Positions 24,739 to 34,811 of a stretch of 64,000 nt of DNA are shown piece after piece (position 1 is the stretch's first letter; the number at the start of each line of letters is the position of its first letter). The DNA is from Luteococcus sanguinis. GTDB taxonomy: Bacteria > Actinomycetota > Actinomycetes > Propionibacteriales > Propionibacteriaceae. Below the pieces are notes generated by a model, which was not told where the DNA came from, did no database searches, and saw nothing but the letters and a program-made list of their open reading frames with translations. The translations under genes were made by a program, and so were the position numbers. The stretch spans positions 62,001-126,000 of the forward strand of contig NZ_BAAAKI010000014.1 in NCBI RefSeq assembly GCF_039527675.1, given 5' to 3'.

Positions 24739-26637
24739 ATGCGCCGTCCCCTCAGCCTGCTGGTCGCAGGCGTGCTCGCCGCCGGGCTGCTTCCCTCGTC
24801 CGACGCCGCTGCGGCCGGGCCCCTGCCCCGACAGACCTTCAGCTGTCCCGACCTTGGTGAGGTCGTCGTCGGCTTCACCGGGGCCGCAACGGCACGGGGC
24901 GCCGCGCGAGTGGTCGGCGAGGGGCCCGTCAGCATCCAGTCCGTCCGCTTCACCGACGCGGCGGGGCGCAGCACCGATTCCGTGCCGGCGAGCGCGAACG
25001 CCTTGGCCTGCACGCCGCTGGCCGTGTCCGGCACCTCGAACCAGTTCGTCGCCGGACGTGGTACCGCCGCGACCAAGGGGACGCTGACCCTGCGCGTGCT
25101 CGTCGACACCGACGCGGCGATCACCGCCGCCGCCCAGCAGACCACGCAGGGCAGCTACAGCGCGTCCGCGGTGGCGAACGATCCGGCCGGCTACGGCCAG
25201 GTCGTCCCCTTCCCCTACCGCAGCCAGATCGCCAGCTGGGCGAACTCCCGGTCGGGTTCGGTGGCCGTCGCCCAGCGTCCGTCCGGCAGCTCGACGATCT
25301 ACTCCTACGTGAAGGGCTCCGCGACGAATGTCACCGCCTCGATCGTCAAGGTCCAGGTGATGGCTGCGGTCATGTACCGCGCGCAGGCGGCCAGGCGATC
25401 CCTGTCGTCGTGGGAGAAGTCGCAGATGGTGCCGATGATCCGCTACTCCGACAACAACGCCACCACCGCCTTGTGGAAGTCCTTGGGCGGCGGCAGCTAC
25501 GTGAAGGCCGTGAACGCCCGGATGGGCCTGCGCAACACGGTTCCCGGCCCGGGCCGCTACTGGGGCCTGACGGTCACCAGCGCACCCGACAATGTCGTGC
25601 TGGTCGACCACTTCTCCCGCAAGAACCCGGTCATCTCCGACGCGAACCGCGCCTACGGGCTCTCGCTGATGCGCACCGTGTCGTCCGACCAGGACTGGGG
25701 CGTCACGGCCGGCCCCGGCGACGACGTCGCGGTCAAGAATGGCTGGCTGCCGCGCACCGACGGCTGGCACGTGAACTCGATCGGCTACAACCACAAGCTC
25801 CCCCGTCCCTACACCGCGGCGGTGCTCACGCATTCGTCCAGCGCGGGCATGTCCACCCAGATCGGCACCATCGAGGGTGTCTCGCGCATCATGTGGCGCA
25901 ACACGAAGACCGCCCGTGGTGACCGCACCGGGGATGGGCGTTCCGACCTGGTGGTGCTGGACACGACCAACACCCGATGGAGCAAGGTCTCGAGCAATGG
26001 CGTGCTGGGGGCGCCGGTGAAGGCCAATGGCGGCTGGACGGCGACCTGGATCGGTTCCCCCGGTGACGTGAACGGCGACGGTCGGGCCGATCTGCTGGCC
26101 CGCAACAAGGCCGGCCAGTTGCTCCTCTACCCCGGTACGGCGAGGGGTTTCACCACCGCGCGCGTGCTGGGCTCGGGGTGGAACCAGTTCCACGCCCTCA
26201 CCGTCGTCGACCTCGACGGCGATCGTCGGATGGACGTGCTGGGAGCCAATGCGGCCGGTGAACTGGTCCGCTACATCCTCAGCGCCAGCGCGGCCCCCGT
26301 CCGGGTCGGCGTCGTCTCGCGCGGCTGGAAGACCACTCGTCCGCTGGGCATCGGGGACGTCGACAACGACGGACGCGATGACCTGCTGGCGGTGCGCACG
26401 GACAAGACGCTGTGGGCCTACCGCTCCACCGGCTCCGGGTTCGCCCTGGTCGGCAAGCGCGGGACGGGCTTCGGGTTCAAGACCTTCGCGACCCCCGGCG
26501 ACGTCACCGGCGACCTGGTGCCCGACCTGGTGGTCTGGGACGGGTCGAAGGTGCACCTGTACCCGATGACCCGGGGCTTCTGGTTCCAGACCCGTCGCTC
26601 GTCGGCCGGGGTCACGGGCCTTCGCCTGATGGCGTGA
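24739..26637 (+). CDS. Secreted serine-hydrolase (class A beta-lactamase-like) fused to FG-GAP/VCBS repeats
   Basis: A 632-residue exported protein with a signal peptide (residues 1-25). A penicillin-recognising hydrolase domain follows, with the motifs in order: SIVK at 201-204 (SxxK), SDN at 237-239 and KNG at 333-335 (in place of KTG). From about 395 to the end there are five FG-GAP/VCBS-type repeats whose calcium-binding loops read GDRTGDGRSD, GDVNGDGRAD, VDLDGDRRMD, GDVDNDGRDD and GDVTGDLVPD. The combination suggests a cell-surface enzyme acting on peptidoglycan-like or beta-lactam substrates, held by a propeller-like binding domain. Not a classical resistance enzyme by layout; the Ser-to-SDN spacing is short (36 residues). 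Confidence 0.82.
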   Translation: MRRPLSLLVAGVLAAGLLPSSDAAAAGPLPRQTFSCPDLGEVVVGFTGAATARGAARVVGEGPVSIQSVRFTDAAGRSTDSVPASANALACTPLAVSGTSNQFVAGRGTAATKGTLTLRVLVDTDAAITAAAQQTTQGSYSASAVANDPAGYGQVVPFPYRSQIASWANSRSGSVAVAQRPSGSSTIYSYVKGSATNVTASIVKVQVMAAVMYRAQAARRSLSSWEKSQMVPMIRYSDNNATTALWKSLGGGSYVKAVNARMGLRNTVPGPGRYWGLTVTSAPDNVVLVDHFSRKNPVISDANRAYGLSLMRTVSSDQDWGVTAGPGDDVAVKNGWLPRTDGWHVNSIGYNHKLPRPYTAAVLTHSSSAGMSTQIGTIEGVSRIMWRNTKTARGDRTGDGRSDLVVLDTTNTRWSKVSSNGVLGAPVKANGGWTATWIGSPGDVNGDGRADLLARNKAGQLLLYPGTARGFTTARVLGSGWNQFHALTVVDLDGDRRMDVLGANAAGELVRYILSASAAPVRVGVVSRGWKTTRPLGIGDVDNDGRDDLLAVRTDKTLWAYRSTGSGFALVGKRGTGFGFKTFATPGDVTGDLVPDLVVWDGSKVHLYPMTRGFWFQTRRSSAGVTGLRLMA

Positions 26638-26639
26638 GG

Positions 26640-27332
26640 TCAGGCGAGCTCGTCGTCCAGCAACCGCCGCCAGGCGTGGACCAGTGGCGCGTCCACATAG
26701 GCCTTGAACTGCCCCAGTGGACGCGCCTGCTCGCTGATCTGGAAGGCGCGGACGCCCGCTCGCGTGAGCCACGGGACGTGCTCGGCGAGCAGTCCGCCGC
26801 CGGCCATCACCACCCCTGCGATCGCTTGGTCGGCGCGGCAGCGGGCCAGCAGATCGTCTAGCCCGTGCTCGACGCCGCGGGCCGAACCGGCGGTGAGCAC
26901 CCGGTCCAGCCGAGGCAGGCGGGCCAGCGCCCGCCAGGCCTTGTCGGTGTCGAGGGCATTGTCGATGGCGCGGTCGAAGGTCCAGCCGAAGTCGCCATCG
27001 GCGACCAGCGCCTGGCAGACCTCCAGGTCGACCTCGCCGAGCCCGTTCAGGAAGCCCAGCGCGACGCCGTCCGCCCCCGCATCCAGATAGGACGAGATCA
27101 GCCCCCGCAACCGCACGAACTCGCCGCCGTCGGTGCCGAAGCCCTCCCGCAAGCGCACCAGCGGCCGCAGCTGGACGCTCGTCGCGGCGCGCACCTTCTC
27201 GACCAGCGCCGGCTCCGGGGACCGTCCGCCGTCATCCAGTGATCCCAGCAGCTCGATGCGGTCGGCGCCGCCCTCTTCGGCGCGCCGGGCATCGTGCTCG
27301 TGCAGGCAGACAACCTCAAGGAACCCGGACAT
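26640..27332 (-). CDS. cutC: CutC family copper homeostasis protein
   Basis: A 230-residue TIM-barrel protein of the CutC family. The N-terminus FLEVVCLHEHDARRAEEGGADRIELL and the strand DGVALGFLN are family hallmarks, as is VLTAGSARGVEHGLDDL. CutC was linked to copper handling in E. coli but its biochemical role remains unsettled. ATG 27332 is chosen over a longer frame because the family starts there. It is convergent with the VCBS fusion gene (2 bp between stops) and lies downstream of the groEL terminator. Confidence 0.9.
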   Translation of the reverse strand: MSGFLEVVCLHEHDARRAEEGGADRIELLGSLDDGGRSPEPALVEKVRAATSVQLRPLVRLREGFGTDGGEFVRLRGLISSYLDAGADGVALGFLNGLGEVDLEVCQALVADGDFGWTFDRAIDNALDTDKAWRALARLPRLDRVLTAGSARGVEHGLDDLLARCRADQAIAGVVMAGGGLLAEHVPWLTRAGVRAFQISEQARPLGQFKAYVDAPLVHAWRRLLDDELA

Positions 27333-27375
27333 GTGTCCATGGTGGCCCCACGATTGCACGACCGCCCGCGGACAC

Positions 27376-27417
27376 GCGCAAAGGGCGGCTCCCCTGCTGG
27401 GGAGCCGCCCTTTGTGC
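27376..27417 (-). terminator. Very strong terminator between groEL and cutC
   Basis: A perfect 15-bp stem, AAAGGGCGGCTCCCC (27380-27394) with GGGGAGCCGCCCTTT (27399-27413), around a TGCT loop and extendable by four more pairs. It lies 38 bp past the groEL stop. Confidence 0.88.
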
Positions 27418-27454
27418 TGCGGTTGATGCGTGTCGTCCGAGTGGACGAACGGGC

Positions 27455-29077
<1,623 letters not shown>

Positions 29078-29186
29078 GGTGTTCCGGGAATCCTCCCGCG
29101 TCAGGGGCCGTGGCCCCACGGTTGTCAGGTGTCTGGGTGCTCCTGGCCAGTGCCCGCGACGGACGCCTGCACCCGGTGGGTGCCGA

Positions 29187-29202
29187 CTCACCAGCCGGTG
29201 AG
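29187..29202 (-). repeat. Inverted repeat in the groEL leader
   Basis: CTCACC and GGTGAG are separated by AGCC, giving a 6-bp hairpin just downstream (on the minus strand) of the proximal CIRCE. It may stabilise the 5' end of the groEL message. Confidence 0.4.
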
Positions 29203-29205
29203 AGC

Positions 29206-29230
29206 TGGCACTCGACTGCGTCGAGTGCCA
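29206..29230. promoter_or_regulatory. CIRCE operator (HrcA site), proximal to groEL
   Basis: TGGCACTC, a 9-bp spacer, then GAGTGCCA. It keeps the CIRCE core GCACTC-N9-GAGTGC exactly. HrcA would bind here and repress groEL. Confidence 0.85.
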
Positions 29231-29239
29231 ACACCAGTT

Positions 29240-29266
29240 TTAGCACTCGACCCAAGCGAGTGCAAA
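29240..29266. promoter_or_regulatory. CIRCE operator (HrcA site), distal copy
   Basis: TTAGCACTC, a 9-bp spacer, then GAGTGCAAA, matching the consensus TTAGCACTC-N9-GAGTGCTAA except for two bases in the right arm. The centres of the two operators are 35 bp apart. The 386-bp gap between groEL and csbD otherwise holds only the csbD terminator. Confidence 0.9.
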
Positions 29267-29420
29267 CAGTTTCGCGGGCCGCCAGCTGGTCCACGTGCAG
29301 CGTCGATTGCAGGGCGACAGCAGGCCGTGACCGGCCTCCAAGAACCGCTTCGAGCGCCGGGCGGACCTCGTCGACGGGGGCTTTCGCGCGTCGATGCCCA
29401 CCACCAGGCCCGAGACGCAA

Positions 29421-29450
29421 CAGTGCCCGCCCCTGAAGGGACGGGCACTG
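29421..29450 (-). terminator. Terminator of csbD
   Basis: CAGTGCCCG pairs with CGGGCACTG, with an inner CCC/GGG extension around TGAA, 14 bp past the csbD stop. Confidence 0.7.
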
Positions 29451-29463
29451 CGGGCGAACTGTG

Positions 29464-29658
29464 TCAGTTCTTGAGGTCGTCGACGACGTCGTTGGCCTTG
29501 TCCTTCAGGTTCTCGACGTGCTCGCCGACCTCACCGTCGAAGCGCTGGGCAGCGCCCTCGGTCTGAACGTCCGCGTTGTCGGTGGCGTCGCCGTAGGCCT
29601 CCTTGGCCTTGCCGACGACCTGGTCCTTGGCATTTTCGAGCTTGTCTCCGATACCCAT
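29464..29658 (-). CDS. CsbD family stress protein
   Basis: A 64-residue, highly charged protein matching the CsbD family: GIGDKLENAKDQVVGKAKEAYGDATDN is the conserved core. CsbD proteins are general-stress proteins of unknown mechanism, induced by salt, phosphate limitation or sigma-B-type control. It is a single gene with its own terminator, upstream of groEL on the same strand. Confidence 0.92.
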   Translation of the reverse strand: MGIGDKLENAKDQVVGKAKEAYGDATDNADVQTEGAAQRFDGEVGEHVENLKDKANDVVDDLKN

Positions 29659-29792
29659 GTGGTGTTCCCTTCGCCGGAGGCCCTGTTCGGGCCACGTGGG
29701 AACCACGCTAGGGCTGTCGACGTGTCGACGGGAAGGCTTTGCGCGGGCAGCGAACTGCCCGCCAGCGCGCGACGCAAGTGAGGCAGGGGTGC

Positions 29793-30068
29793 TCAGCGAG
29801 CGAGGCGGGATGCCGATCGCGCCTTCTGCCGGTTCTCGCGCTGCCGACGCAGGCGCTTGACGAGCAAGGGGTCAGCAGCCAAGGCCGCCGGGTCGTCGAT
29901 CAGGGCGTTGAGCACCTGGTAGTACCGGGGGGTCGACATGTCGAAGCGTTCACGGATCTCCTGCTCCCGCGGGCCGGTCGCCGACCACCAGGAGCGCTCG
30001 AACGCGAGGATCTCGGCGTCGCGCTCGCCGAGCTGGCGAGCCTGGCTGTTCTGGAGGGCTTCGGACAT
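29793..30068 (-). CDS. DUF3263 protein (HTH-like)
   Basis: A 91-residue actinobacterial DUF3263 protein. The segment ERDAEILAFERSWWSATGPREQEIRERFDMSTPRYYQVL looks like a sigma-region-4/HTH-type helix pair, followed by LIDDPAALAADPLLVKRLRR and a basic tail. It is probably DNA-binding, but no target is known. ATG 30068 gives the family start; longer frames would overlap the divergent oxidoreductase promoter. Confidence 0.85.
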   Translation of the reverse strand: MSEALQNSQARQLGERDAEILAFERSWWSATGPREQEIRERFDMSTPRYYQVLNALIDDPAALAADPLLVKRLRRQRENRQKARSASRLAR

Positions 30069-30166
30069 GGCCCCGATTCTAGGTGCAGATGACACCCGTG
30101 TCATTCGTCCGCCTGCGCCACTGGCCGGGGCTGGCCCCCGTCGCCACGTCGCGCTTTGATGGGGCC

Positions 30167-31180
30167 ATGGCCCCCACACCACTGCTCCAAGACCGCCCCG
30201 TTCGCTGGGGCATCCTCGCCACAGGCGGCATCGCCGCCACCGTCACCGCCGACCTGCTCGCCCTGCCCGACGAGTGCGAGGTGGTCGCGGTCGCCTCCCG
30301 AGACCTGGACCAGGCCCGCGCCTTCGCCGCCGAACGCGGCATCCCGCGCGCCTACGGCAGCTACCAGGAACTGGCCGAGGACGATGAGGTGGACGTCGTC
30401 TACGTCGCCACGCCCCACTCCCACCACTTCGAGCCGACGCGAGCCTGCATCGAGGCCGGCCGCCATGTACTGGTCGAGAAGCCACTCACCCCCTCGGCTG
30501 GCGACACCGACGCGCTGCTTCGCCTGGCCCAGGAGCACGACCGCTTCTGCATGGAGGCGGTCTGGATGCGCTGCAACCCGATCATCCGGCGCGCCGCGGA
30601 ACTCGTCCACGATGGCGCGATCGGCGAACTCAGCCATGTCCGTGCAAACTTCGAGATCACCTTCACCGGCGACGACTCCCACCGGCTGGTGAACCCCGCC
30701 CTGGCCGGCGGCGCAATCCTCGACCTGGGCGTCTATCCCCTGCACGCAATGGACCTCATCCTCGGCAAGCCCGACTCGTTGGTGGCCGCCGGCCGACTTC
30801 ACCGCACCGGGGTCGAGGCTCACGCGGAGGCGCTGTTGACTTGGGGCGACGTCGTCGGACACGCATCCTGCTCCATCGGCGGCCAGACCCCGATGGCGCT
30901 GCACCTGGTCGGCTCAACCGGACGAATCGAGGTGCCCGACTTCCTCAAGCCGAGCCGGATGACGCTCGTCCCCCGTGAGGGTGAACCGGAGGAGTTCAGG
31001 GCGCGCGTTCCCGGCAATGGCTACACCTTCGAGGCCCAGGAGGTGAACGCCTGTCTGCGCCGCGGCGCGCTCGAGTCGTCCCTGGTCGACCATGCTTCCA
31101 CCCGGCGCGTGGCGGCGGTCATGGACGACTGGCGCGCCCAGGTGGGTGCCCCTGCCCTTGACTCCCACGAAGTAGAGTGA
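30167..31180 (+). CDS. Gfo/Idh/MocA family NAD(P)-dependent oxidoreductase
   Basis: A 337-residue oxidoreductase. The Rossmann motif GILATGGIAATV is at about 15-26, followed by VDVVYVATPHSHHFE and the signature VEKPLT whose Lys is the usual catalytic residue. The C-terminal alpha/beta domain has GGAILDLGVYPLHAMDL. It resembles the dihydrodiol dehydrogenase/sugar dehydrogenase branch; the substrate is unknown. It is divergent from the DUF3263 gene by 98 bp and 34 bp upstream of manA in the same direction, so it may share a transcript and act on a sugar. Confidence 0.88.
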   Translation: MAPTPLLQDRPVRWGILATGGIAATVTADLLALPDECEVVAVASRDLDQARAFAAERGIPRAYGSYQELAEDDEVDVVYVATPHSHHFEPTRACIEAGRHVLVEKPLTPSAGDTDALLRLAQEHDRFCMEAVWMRCNPIIRRAAELVHDGAIGELSHVRANFEITFTGDDSHRLVNPALAGGAILDLGVYPLHAMDLILGKPDSLVAAGRLHRTGVEAHAEALLTWGDVVGHASCSIGGQTPMALHLVGSTGRIEVPDFLKPSRMTLVPREGEPEEFRARVPGNGYTFEAQEVNACLRRGALESSLVDHASTRRVAAVMDDWRAQVGAPALDSHEVE

Positions 31181-31214
31181 CGACGGCTGTCCGCGACACG
31201 AGGGAAACGACGAC

Positions 31215-32381
31215 ATGCGCCAGATGACCGGCACGATCCAGGACTACGCGTGGGGCACCACGGACGCGATCCCGCAGCTGCTGGGCGTCGAGCCCACCGG
31301 GGAGCCGCAGGCCGAGTACTGGCTGGGCGCCCACTCCTGCGCACCGTCGATCGTCGAGGGTCAACCGCTCGACCAGATGATTGCGAGCAACCCCGCCATC
31401 GTCGGCGAGGCGAGCACCGAACGTTTCGGGGACTGCCTGCCCTACCTGCTCAAACTGCTCTCGGCCAACAAGGCCCTCTCCCTGCAGGCTCACCCCACCC
31501 GCGAGCAGGCCGAGGAGGGTTTCGCCCGCGAGAACGCCGACGGAGTCGCGCTCGACGACCCGGAGCGCACCTACAAGGACTCGTGGCCCAAGCCCGAGAT
31601 GATGCTCGCGCTCACCCCCTTCGAGGCGCTGTGCGGATTCCGGGAGCCGGCCGAGACGGTCGCACTCTTCGAGGCCCTGAACGTGCCGGGCCTGCACCAG
31701 ATGGTCAAACCCTTGATGATGCGCTCCGGCGGCGCCGGTCTGGCGGAGGTCTTCCTGGACGCCCTGACCGTCAGCGACGAGCGTCGTCAGCTGACCGTGG
31801 AGGTCGTGGCCCGCGCCGTCCAGCACGTCGAGGACGAGGACGAGGTTGGACGCTTGTCACGGATGGCGGTGCTGCTCGACGAGTCCTACCCCGGTGACCC
31901 GACGATCCTGGCGGCGCTGTTGATGAACCAGATCACGCTGCAGCCCGGCGATGCAATCTTCCTGCCCGCCGGCAACCTGCACGCCTACGTCCAGGGGACG
32001 GGTGTGGAGGTCATGGCCAACTCCGACAACGTGCTGCGCGGTGGGCTGACCCGCAAGCACATCGACGTGGACGAGCTGGTTCGGGTCGTGGACTTCGACG
32101 CCGCGCCTGTCGAGCTCGTCCGCACCGAGCCGGTGGCGCCCGGCCTGACCCGTTACCTCACCCCCGCCCCGGAGTTCGTGCTCTGGCGACTGGACGCTGA
32201 GGGCCAGGCGGTCGAGCTGCCGGCCAGCGGGCTCGGACGGGTGCTGCACGTGATCGACGGCGAGTTCACCGGCCAGGACGGAACCGTGCTGGGCAAGGGC
32301 AGGTCGGCCTTCATCGAGGCCGGCGAGCAGGCGTCGGTGACCGGCACCGGGCTGGCCTTCCTGGCAGCGCCCGGCGTGTGA
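31215..32381 (+). CDS. manA: Mannose-6-phosphate isomerase, class I
   Basis: A 388-residue type I phosphomannose isomerase interconverting mannose 6-phosphate and fructose 6-phosphate. The zinc site residues are in SLQAHPT, KPEMMLAL and LPAGNLHAYVQGTGVEVMA, and the conserved DNVLRGGLTRKHID follows. The protein is complete. It feeds mannose use or GDP-mannose synthesis for cell-wall glycans. It lies 34 bp downstream of the MocA-type oxidoreductase. Confidence 0.93.
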   Translation: MRQMTGTIQDYAWGTTDAIPQLLGVEPTGEPQAEYWLGAHSCAPSIVEGQPLDQMIASNPAIVGEASTERFGDCLPYLLKLLSANKALSLQAHPTREQAEEGFARENADGVALDDPERTYKDSWPKPEMMLALTPFEALCGFREPAETVALFEALNVPGLHQMVKPLMMRSGGAGLAEVFLDALTVSDERRQLTVEVVARAVQHVEDEDEVGRLSRMAVLLDESYPGDPTILAALLMNQITLQPGDAIFLPAGNLHAYVQGTGVEVMANSDNVLRGGLTRKHIDVDELVRVVDFDAAPVELVRTEPVAPGLTRYLTPAPEFVLWRLDAEGQAVELPASGLGRVLHVIDGEFTGQDGTVLGKGRSAFIEAGEQASVTGTGLAFLAAPGV

Positions 32382-32397
32382 GGCTGAGCACGAAAGG

Positions 32398-32470
32398 AGC
32401 CCCCGGAGGGAGTCGAACCCTCGACCGCTCGCTTACAAGGCGAGTGCTCTGGCCGCTGAGCTACGGAGGC
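32398..32470 (-). tRNA. tRNA-Thr (anticodon UGU)
   Basis: A 73-nt cloverleaf on the minus strand. The acceptor GCCTCCG pairs with CGGGGGC (one G-U). The anticodon stem CTCGC/GCGAG encloses loop CTTGTAA with anticodon TGT, and the T-arm contains GGTTCGA. The discriminator is U and CCA is not encoded. It reads ACA/ACG threonine codons. No integrase or attachment repeat is seen near it. Confidence 0.95.
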
Positions 32471-32571
32471 GTGCGGCCGGAGCCGCTCGCAACATTGTGC
32501 CCAGACACAGCGGCACTGTCTAAACCACCGGGTCGAGACGGTCGACCCCGTTGAAGCGAAGGAAGCTGACC

Positions 32572-33189
32572 TTGACCGACCAGACGATCGAACCCGGCAC
32601 CTGGGAACAGGTGGTCGCGTCCAACCCGAACCACGCGCGCAACTACGCAGAGCGATTCCGCAGGATGGCTGCCGAGGGTGCCGACCTGCTGGGTGAGGCG
32701 CGGTTCGTGGACGCGATGGCGCCGCGTCAGGCGCACATCCTGGACGCGGGCTGCGGCCCGGGTCGACACGCTGGTGAGCTCGCCAGCCGCGGTCACCGCG
32801 TCGTCGGGGTTGACCTTGATCCACATCTGGTCGAGGTGGCCCGCGCCGAGGCGCCTGGCCCCGACTACTTCGTCGGCAACCTGCACACCCTCGACCTGCC
32901 TGCCCAGGGCGTCGAGGAGCCCTTCGACATCATCCTGTGCGCCGGCAACGTCATCGCCTTCCCGGCGCCCAGCAGCCGTCGTCCGATCCTGTCGCGTTTC
33001 GCCGCGCACCTGAAGGACGACGGACGCGCGGTGATCGGGTTCAGCGCGGGCCGCAACTACGACTTCGGCGAGTTCGTGGCCGATGCGGACGCGTCAGGCC
33101 TCGCCCTCCAGGTCGGGCTCGCCAGCTGGGACCTCAAGCCCTTCGAGGAGGGCTCCAACTTCCTGGTCGCGATCCTCGGCAAGTCCTGA
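32572..33189 (+). CDS. Class I SAM-dependent methyltransferase
   Basis: A 205-residue methyltransferase. Motif I is ILDAGCGPGRHAGELASRG with the acidic VVGVDLD (motif II), then FDIILCAGNVIAF (motif IV). I chose TTG 32572 because AAGGAAG lies 7 nt upstream; an in-frame TTG at 32551 would add 7 residues. The substrate is unknown; the layout resembles small-molecule methyltransferases. Confidence 0.88.
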   Translation: MTDQTIEPGTWEQVVASNPNHARNYAERFRRMAAEGADLLGEARFVDAMAPRQAHILDAGCGPGRHAGELASRGHRVVGVDLDPHLVEVARAEAPGPDYFVGNLHTLDLPAQGVEEPFDIILCAGNVIAFPAPSSRRPILSRFAAHLKDDGRAVIGFSAGRNYDFGEFVADADASGLALQVGLASWDLKPFEEGSNFLVAILGKS

Positions 33190-33227
33190 GCCTTCTGCGG
33201 CCACGGATGCTGCCCTAGGGTGGCCAG

Positions 33228-33752
33228 ATGACCCAGATCGAGATCGTCCGGGGCGACATCACGACCCTCGAGGTGGATGCCGTGGTGAATGCCGCCAACT
33301 CTGGGCTGATGGGCGGAGGCGGCGTCGACGGCGCCATCCACCGCGCGGGCGGGCCACAGGTGCTGGCCGCCTGCAGGCAGCTGCGCGACACCTCGCTGCC
33401 CGACGGGCTGCCGGCCGGGCAGGCGGTGGCCACGACAGCCGGACGGATGCCCGCGCGCTGGGTGATCCACACCGTCGGGCCCGTGTGGGCGAAGACGATC
33501 GACAAGTCGGAGACGCTGGCCTCCTGCTACCGGGAGTCGCTGCGGGTGGCCGACGAGCTGGGCGCCGCCAGCGTCGCCTTCCCCACCATCTCGGCCGGGG
33601 TCTACGGCTGGCCGATGGACGATGCCACGCGCATCGCCGTCGAGACCGTGCGATCCACGCCGACCACAGCCGAGCGCGTGCTGCTGGTGGCATTCAACGA
33701 GGCCGCCGAGCAGGGCTATCGGGACGCGCTGGGTCAGTCCGAGGTGGGCTGA
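33228..33752 (+). CDS. Macro domain protein (O-acetyl-ADP-ribose deacetylase, YmdB-like)
   Basis: A 174-residue single macro domain. The binding-site motifs are VNAANSGLMGGGGVDGAIHRAGG and FPTISAGVYGWP, both intact. It would hydrolyse O-acetyl-ADP-ribose or remove ADP-ribose from proteins. The gene overlaps by 19 bp, tail-to-tail, the small hypothetical gene on the other strand. Confidence 0.92.
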   Translation: MTQIEIVRGDITTLEVDAVVNAANSGLMGGGGVDGAIHRAGGPQVLAACRQLRDTSLPDGLPAGQAVATTAGRMPARWVIHTVGPVWAKTIDKSETLASCYRESLRVADELGAASVAFPTISAGVYGWPMDDATRIAVETVRSTPTTAERVLLVAFNEAAEQGYRDALGQSEVG

Positions 33753-34009
33753 TCGTCCAGGTCATCGTCCTCGGTGTTCTTGGGGACGACCGGCACCTGG
33801 CCGGGGTTGATCGTCATCCAGCCGCCACCCGCCACGGCGCCCGTGGTGAATGACGCCGTACCGAAGGACGGGGTGACCGACTCGGCCGCAGCGCCCTTGG
33901 GACGCGGGGGCGCACCGGGGGTGACGGGCTTGGCAGCGGCACCCAGGGCGGCCTCGAGGGCCTGCGCGATCGCCGAAGGGTTGGGCTTGTGCTTGCGGAT
34001 CTCAGCCAT
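33734..34009 (-). CDS. Small hypothetical protein, operon partner of the DedA protein
   Basis: A 91-residue protein with a basic N-terminus (MAEIRKHKPNPSAIAQALEAAL), a Pro/Ala-rich middle and an acidic tail (EDDDLDDQ). No family recognised. It starts one base after the DedA-type gene stop, so the two are translated together. It overlaps the macro-domain gene by 19 bp at the 3' end. Confidence 0.65.
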   Translation of the reverse strand: MAEIRKHKPNPSAIAQALEAALGAAAKPVTPGAPPRPKGAAAESVTPSFGTASFTTGAVAGGGWMTINPGQVPVVPKNTEDDDLDDQPTSD

Positions 34010-34010
34010 C

Positions 34011-34811
34011 TCAGGCCTGCTGCTTTCGTGAGTTGTGCACGCTCGTGCCGACGATGAACACGAGCAGCGCGATGGCGACGTAGTTTGCGTACTTGGCGTA
34101 GGTCTTCAGCAGTGCGACGGCCGGTTCGCCGACCCACCACCCAAAGGCGAAGTAGAGCGCGAGCCAGCAGGTGCTGGCGATGAGGTCGAGCAGCATGAAC
34201 TTCTTCCAGCCCATGCCGGTGGCGCCGGCGAGCACGAAGATCACCTGCATCAGCGGCAACGGGATCGGGATGTAGGCGACGAACATGCCGAGCCAACCCA
34301 TCTTCTGCGCCCAGCGCTCGGCCCGGGCGTAGTTGCGGGCGGCGCGCTTGCTCTGCCCGGCCCACACCTCGATCATGCCGCGGCCCCACAGCTTGCCGGC
34401 CCACCAGAACACCCAGTCGAACTTGATCGACATCAGCGAGCCGGCCAGCAGCGCCAGCCACCAGTACCAGGGCTGCAGGCCCTGGGAGGTGAGCGCACCG
34501 AGCGCGGCGGTGCCGGAGCGGGATCCGGTAAGGGCCACCAGCAGCGGCGGGTTGAGCCCGAGCAGCCAGCCGCGCAACGGCAGCATGGCCAGCCCGAACA
34601 GGCCCATGAACATGATCCAGCCCATGCACTGCTTGTCAGCCTTGGTGGGCTCGTTCTTCCACGGCATGCCTGGTTGGTCCCACCACTGGTTCTCCGGCTC
34701 GGATGCGGCCGTCGTCGTACCCGCCGACGCATCGGGCATCGCGTCGGCCGGCCGGGTGCCCCCGACGGGCTCAGGACGTGCGGCCCACGGATCGGGCGGC
34801 TGGGTGCTCAC
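34011..34811 (-). CDS. DedA/VTT-type membrane protein
   Basis: A 266-residue protein with a 45-residue Pro/Ala-rich cytoplasmic N-terminus, then about five membrane segments. The core FGWLGMFVAYIPIPLPLMQVIF-like stretch after QKMGW and the GWKKFMLLDLIASTCWLALYFAFGWWVG segment are typical of DedA (SNARE-associated, VTT) proteins, which are linked to lipid carrier recycling and membrane energetics. The start is GTG 34811. It is cotranslated with the downstream small gene. Confidence 0.82.
   Translation of the reverse strand: MSTQPPDPWAARPEPVGGTRPADAMPDASAGTTTAASEPENQWWDQPGMPWKNEPTKADKQCMGWIMFMGLFGLAMLPLRGWLLGLNPPLLVALTGSRSGTAALGALTSQGLQPWYWWLALLAGSLMSIKFDWVFWWAGKLWGRGMIEVWAGQSKRAARNYARAERWAQKMGWLGMFVAYIPIPLPLMQVIFVLAGATGMGWKKFMLLDLIASTCWLALYFAFGWWVGEPAVALLKTYAKYANYVAIALLVFIVGTSVHNSRKQQA

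Noticed and set aside
24739..26637. Acquired beta-lactam resistance gene
   Set aside because: KNG replaces KTG, motif spacing is unusual, and a repeat domain is fused; the gene lies in ordinary chromosomal context without mobile elements.
32398..32470. tRNA-Thr as an integration site of a mobile element
   Set aside because: No integrase gene, and no repeated tRNA 3' end was noticed nearby; flanking genes are ordinary.
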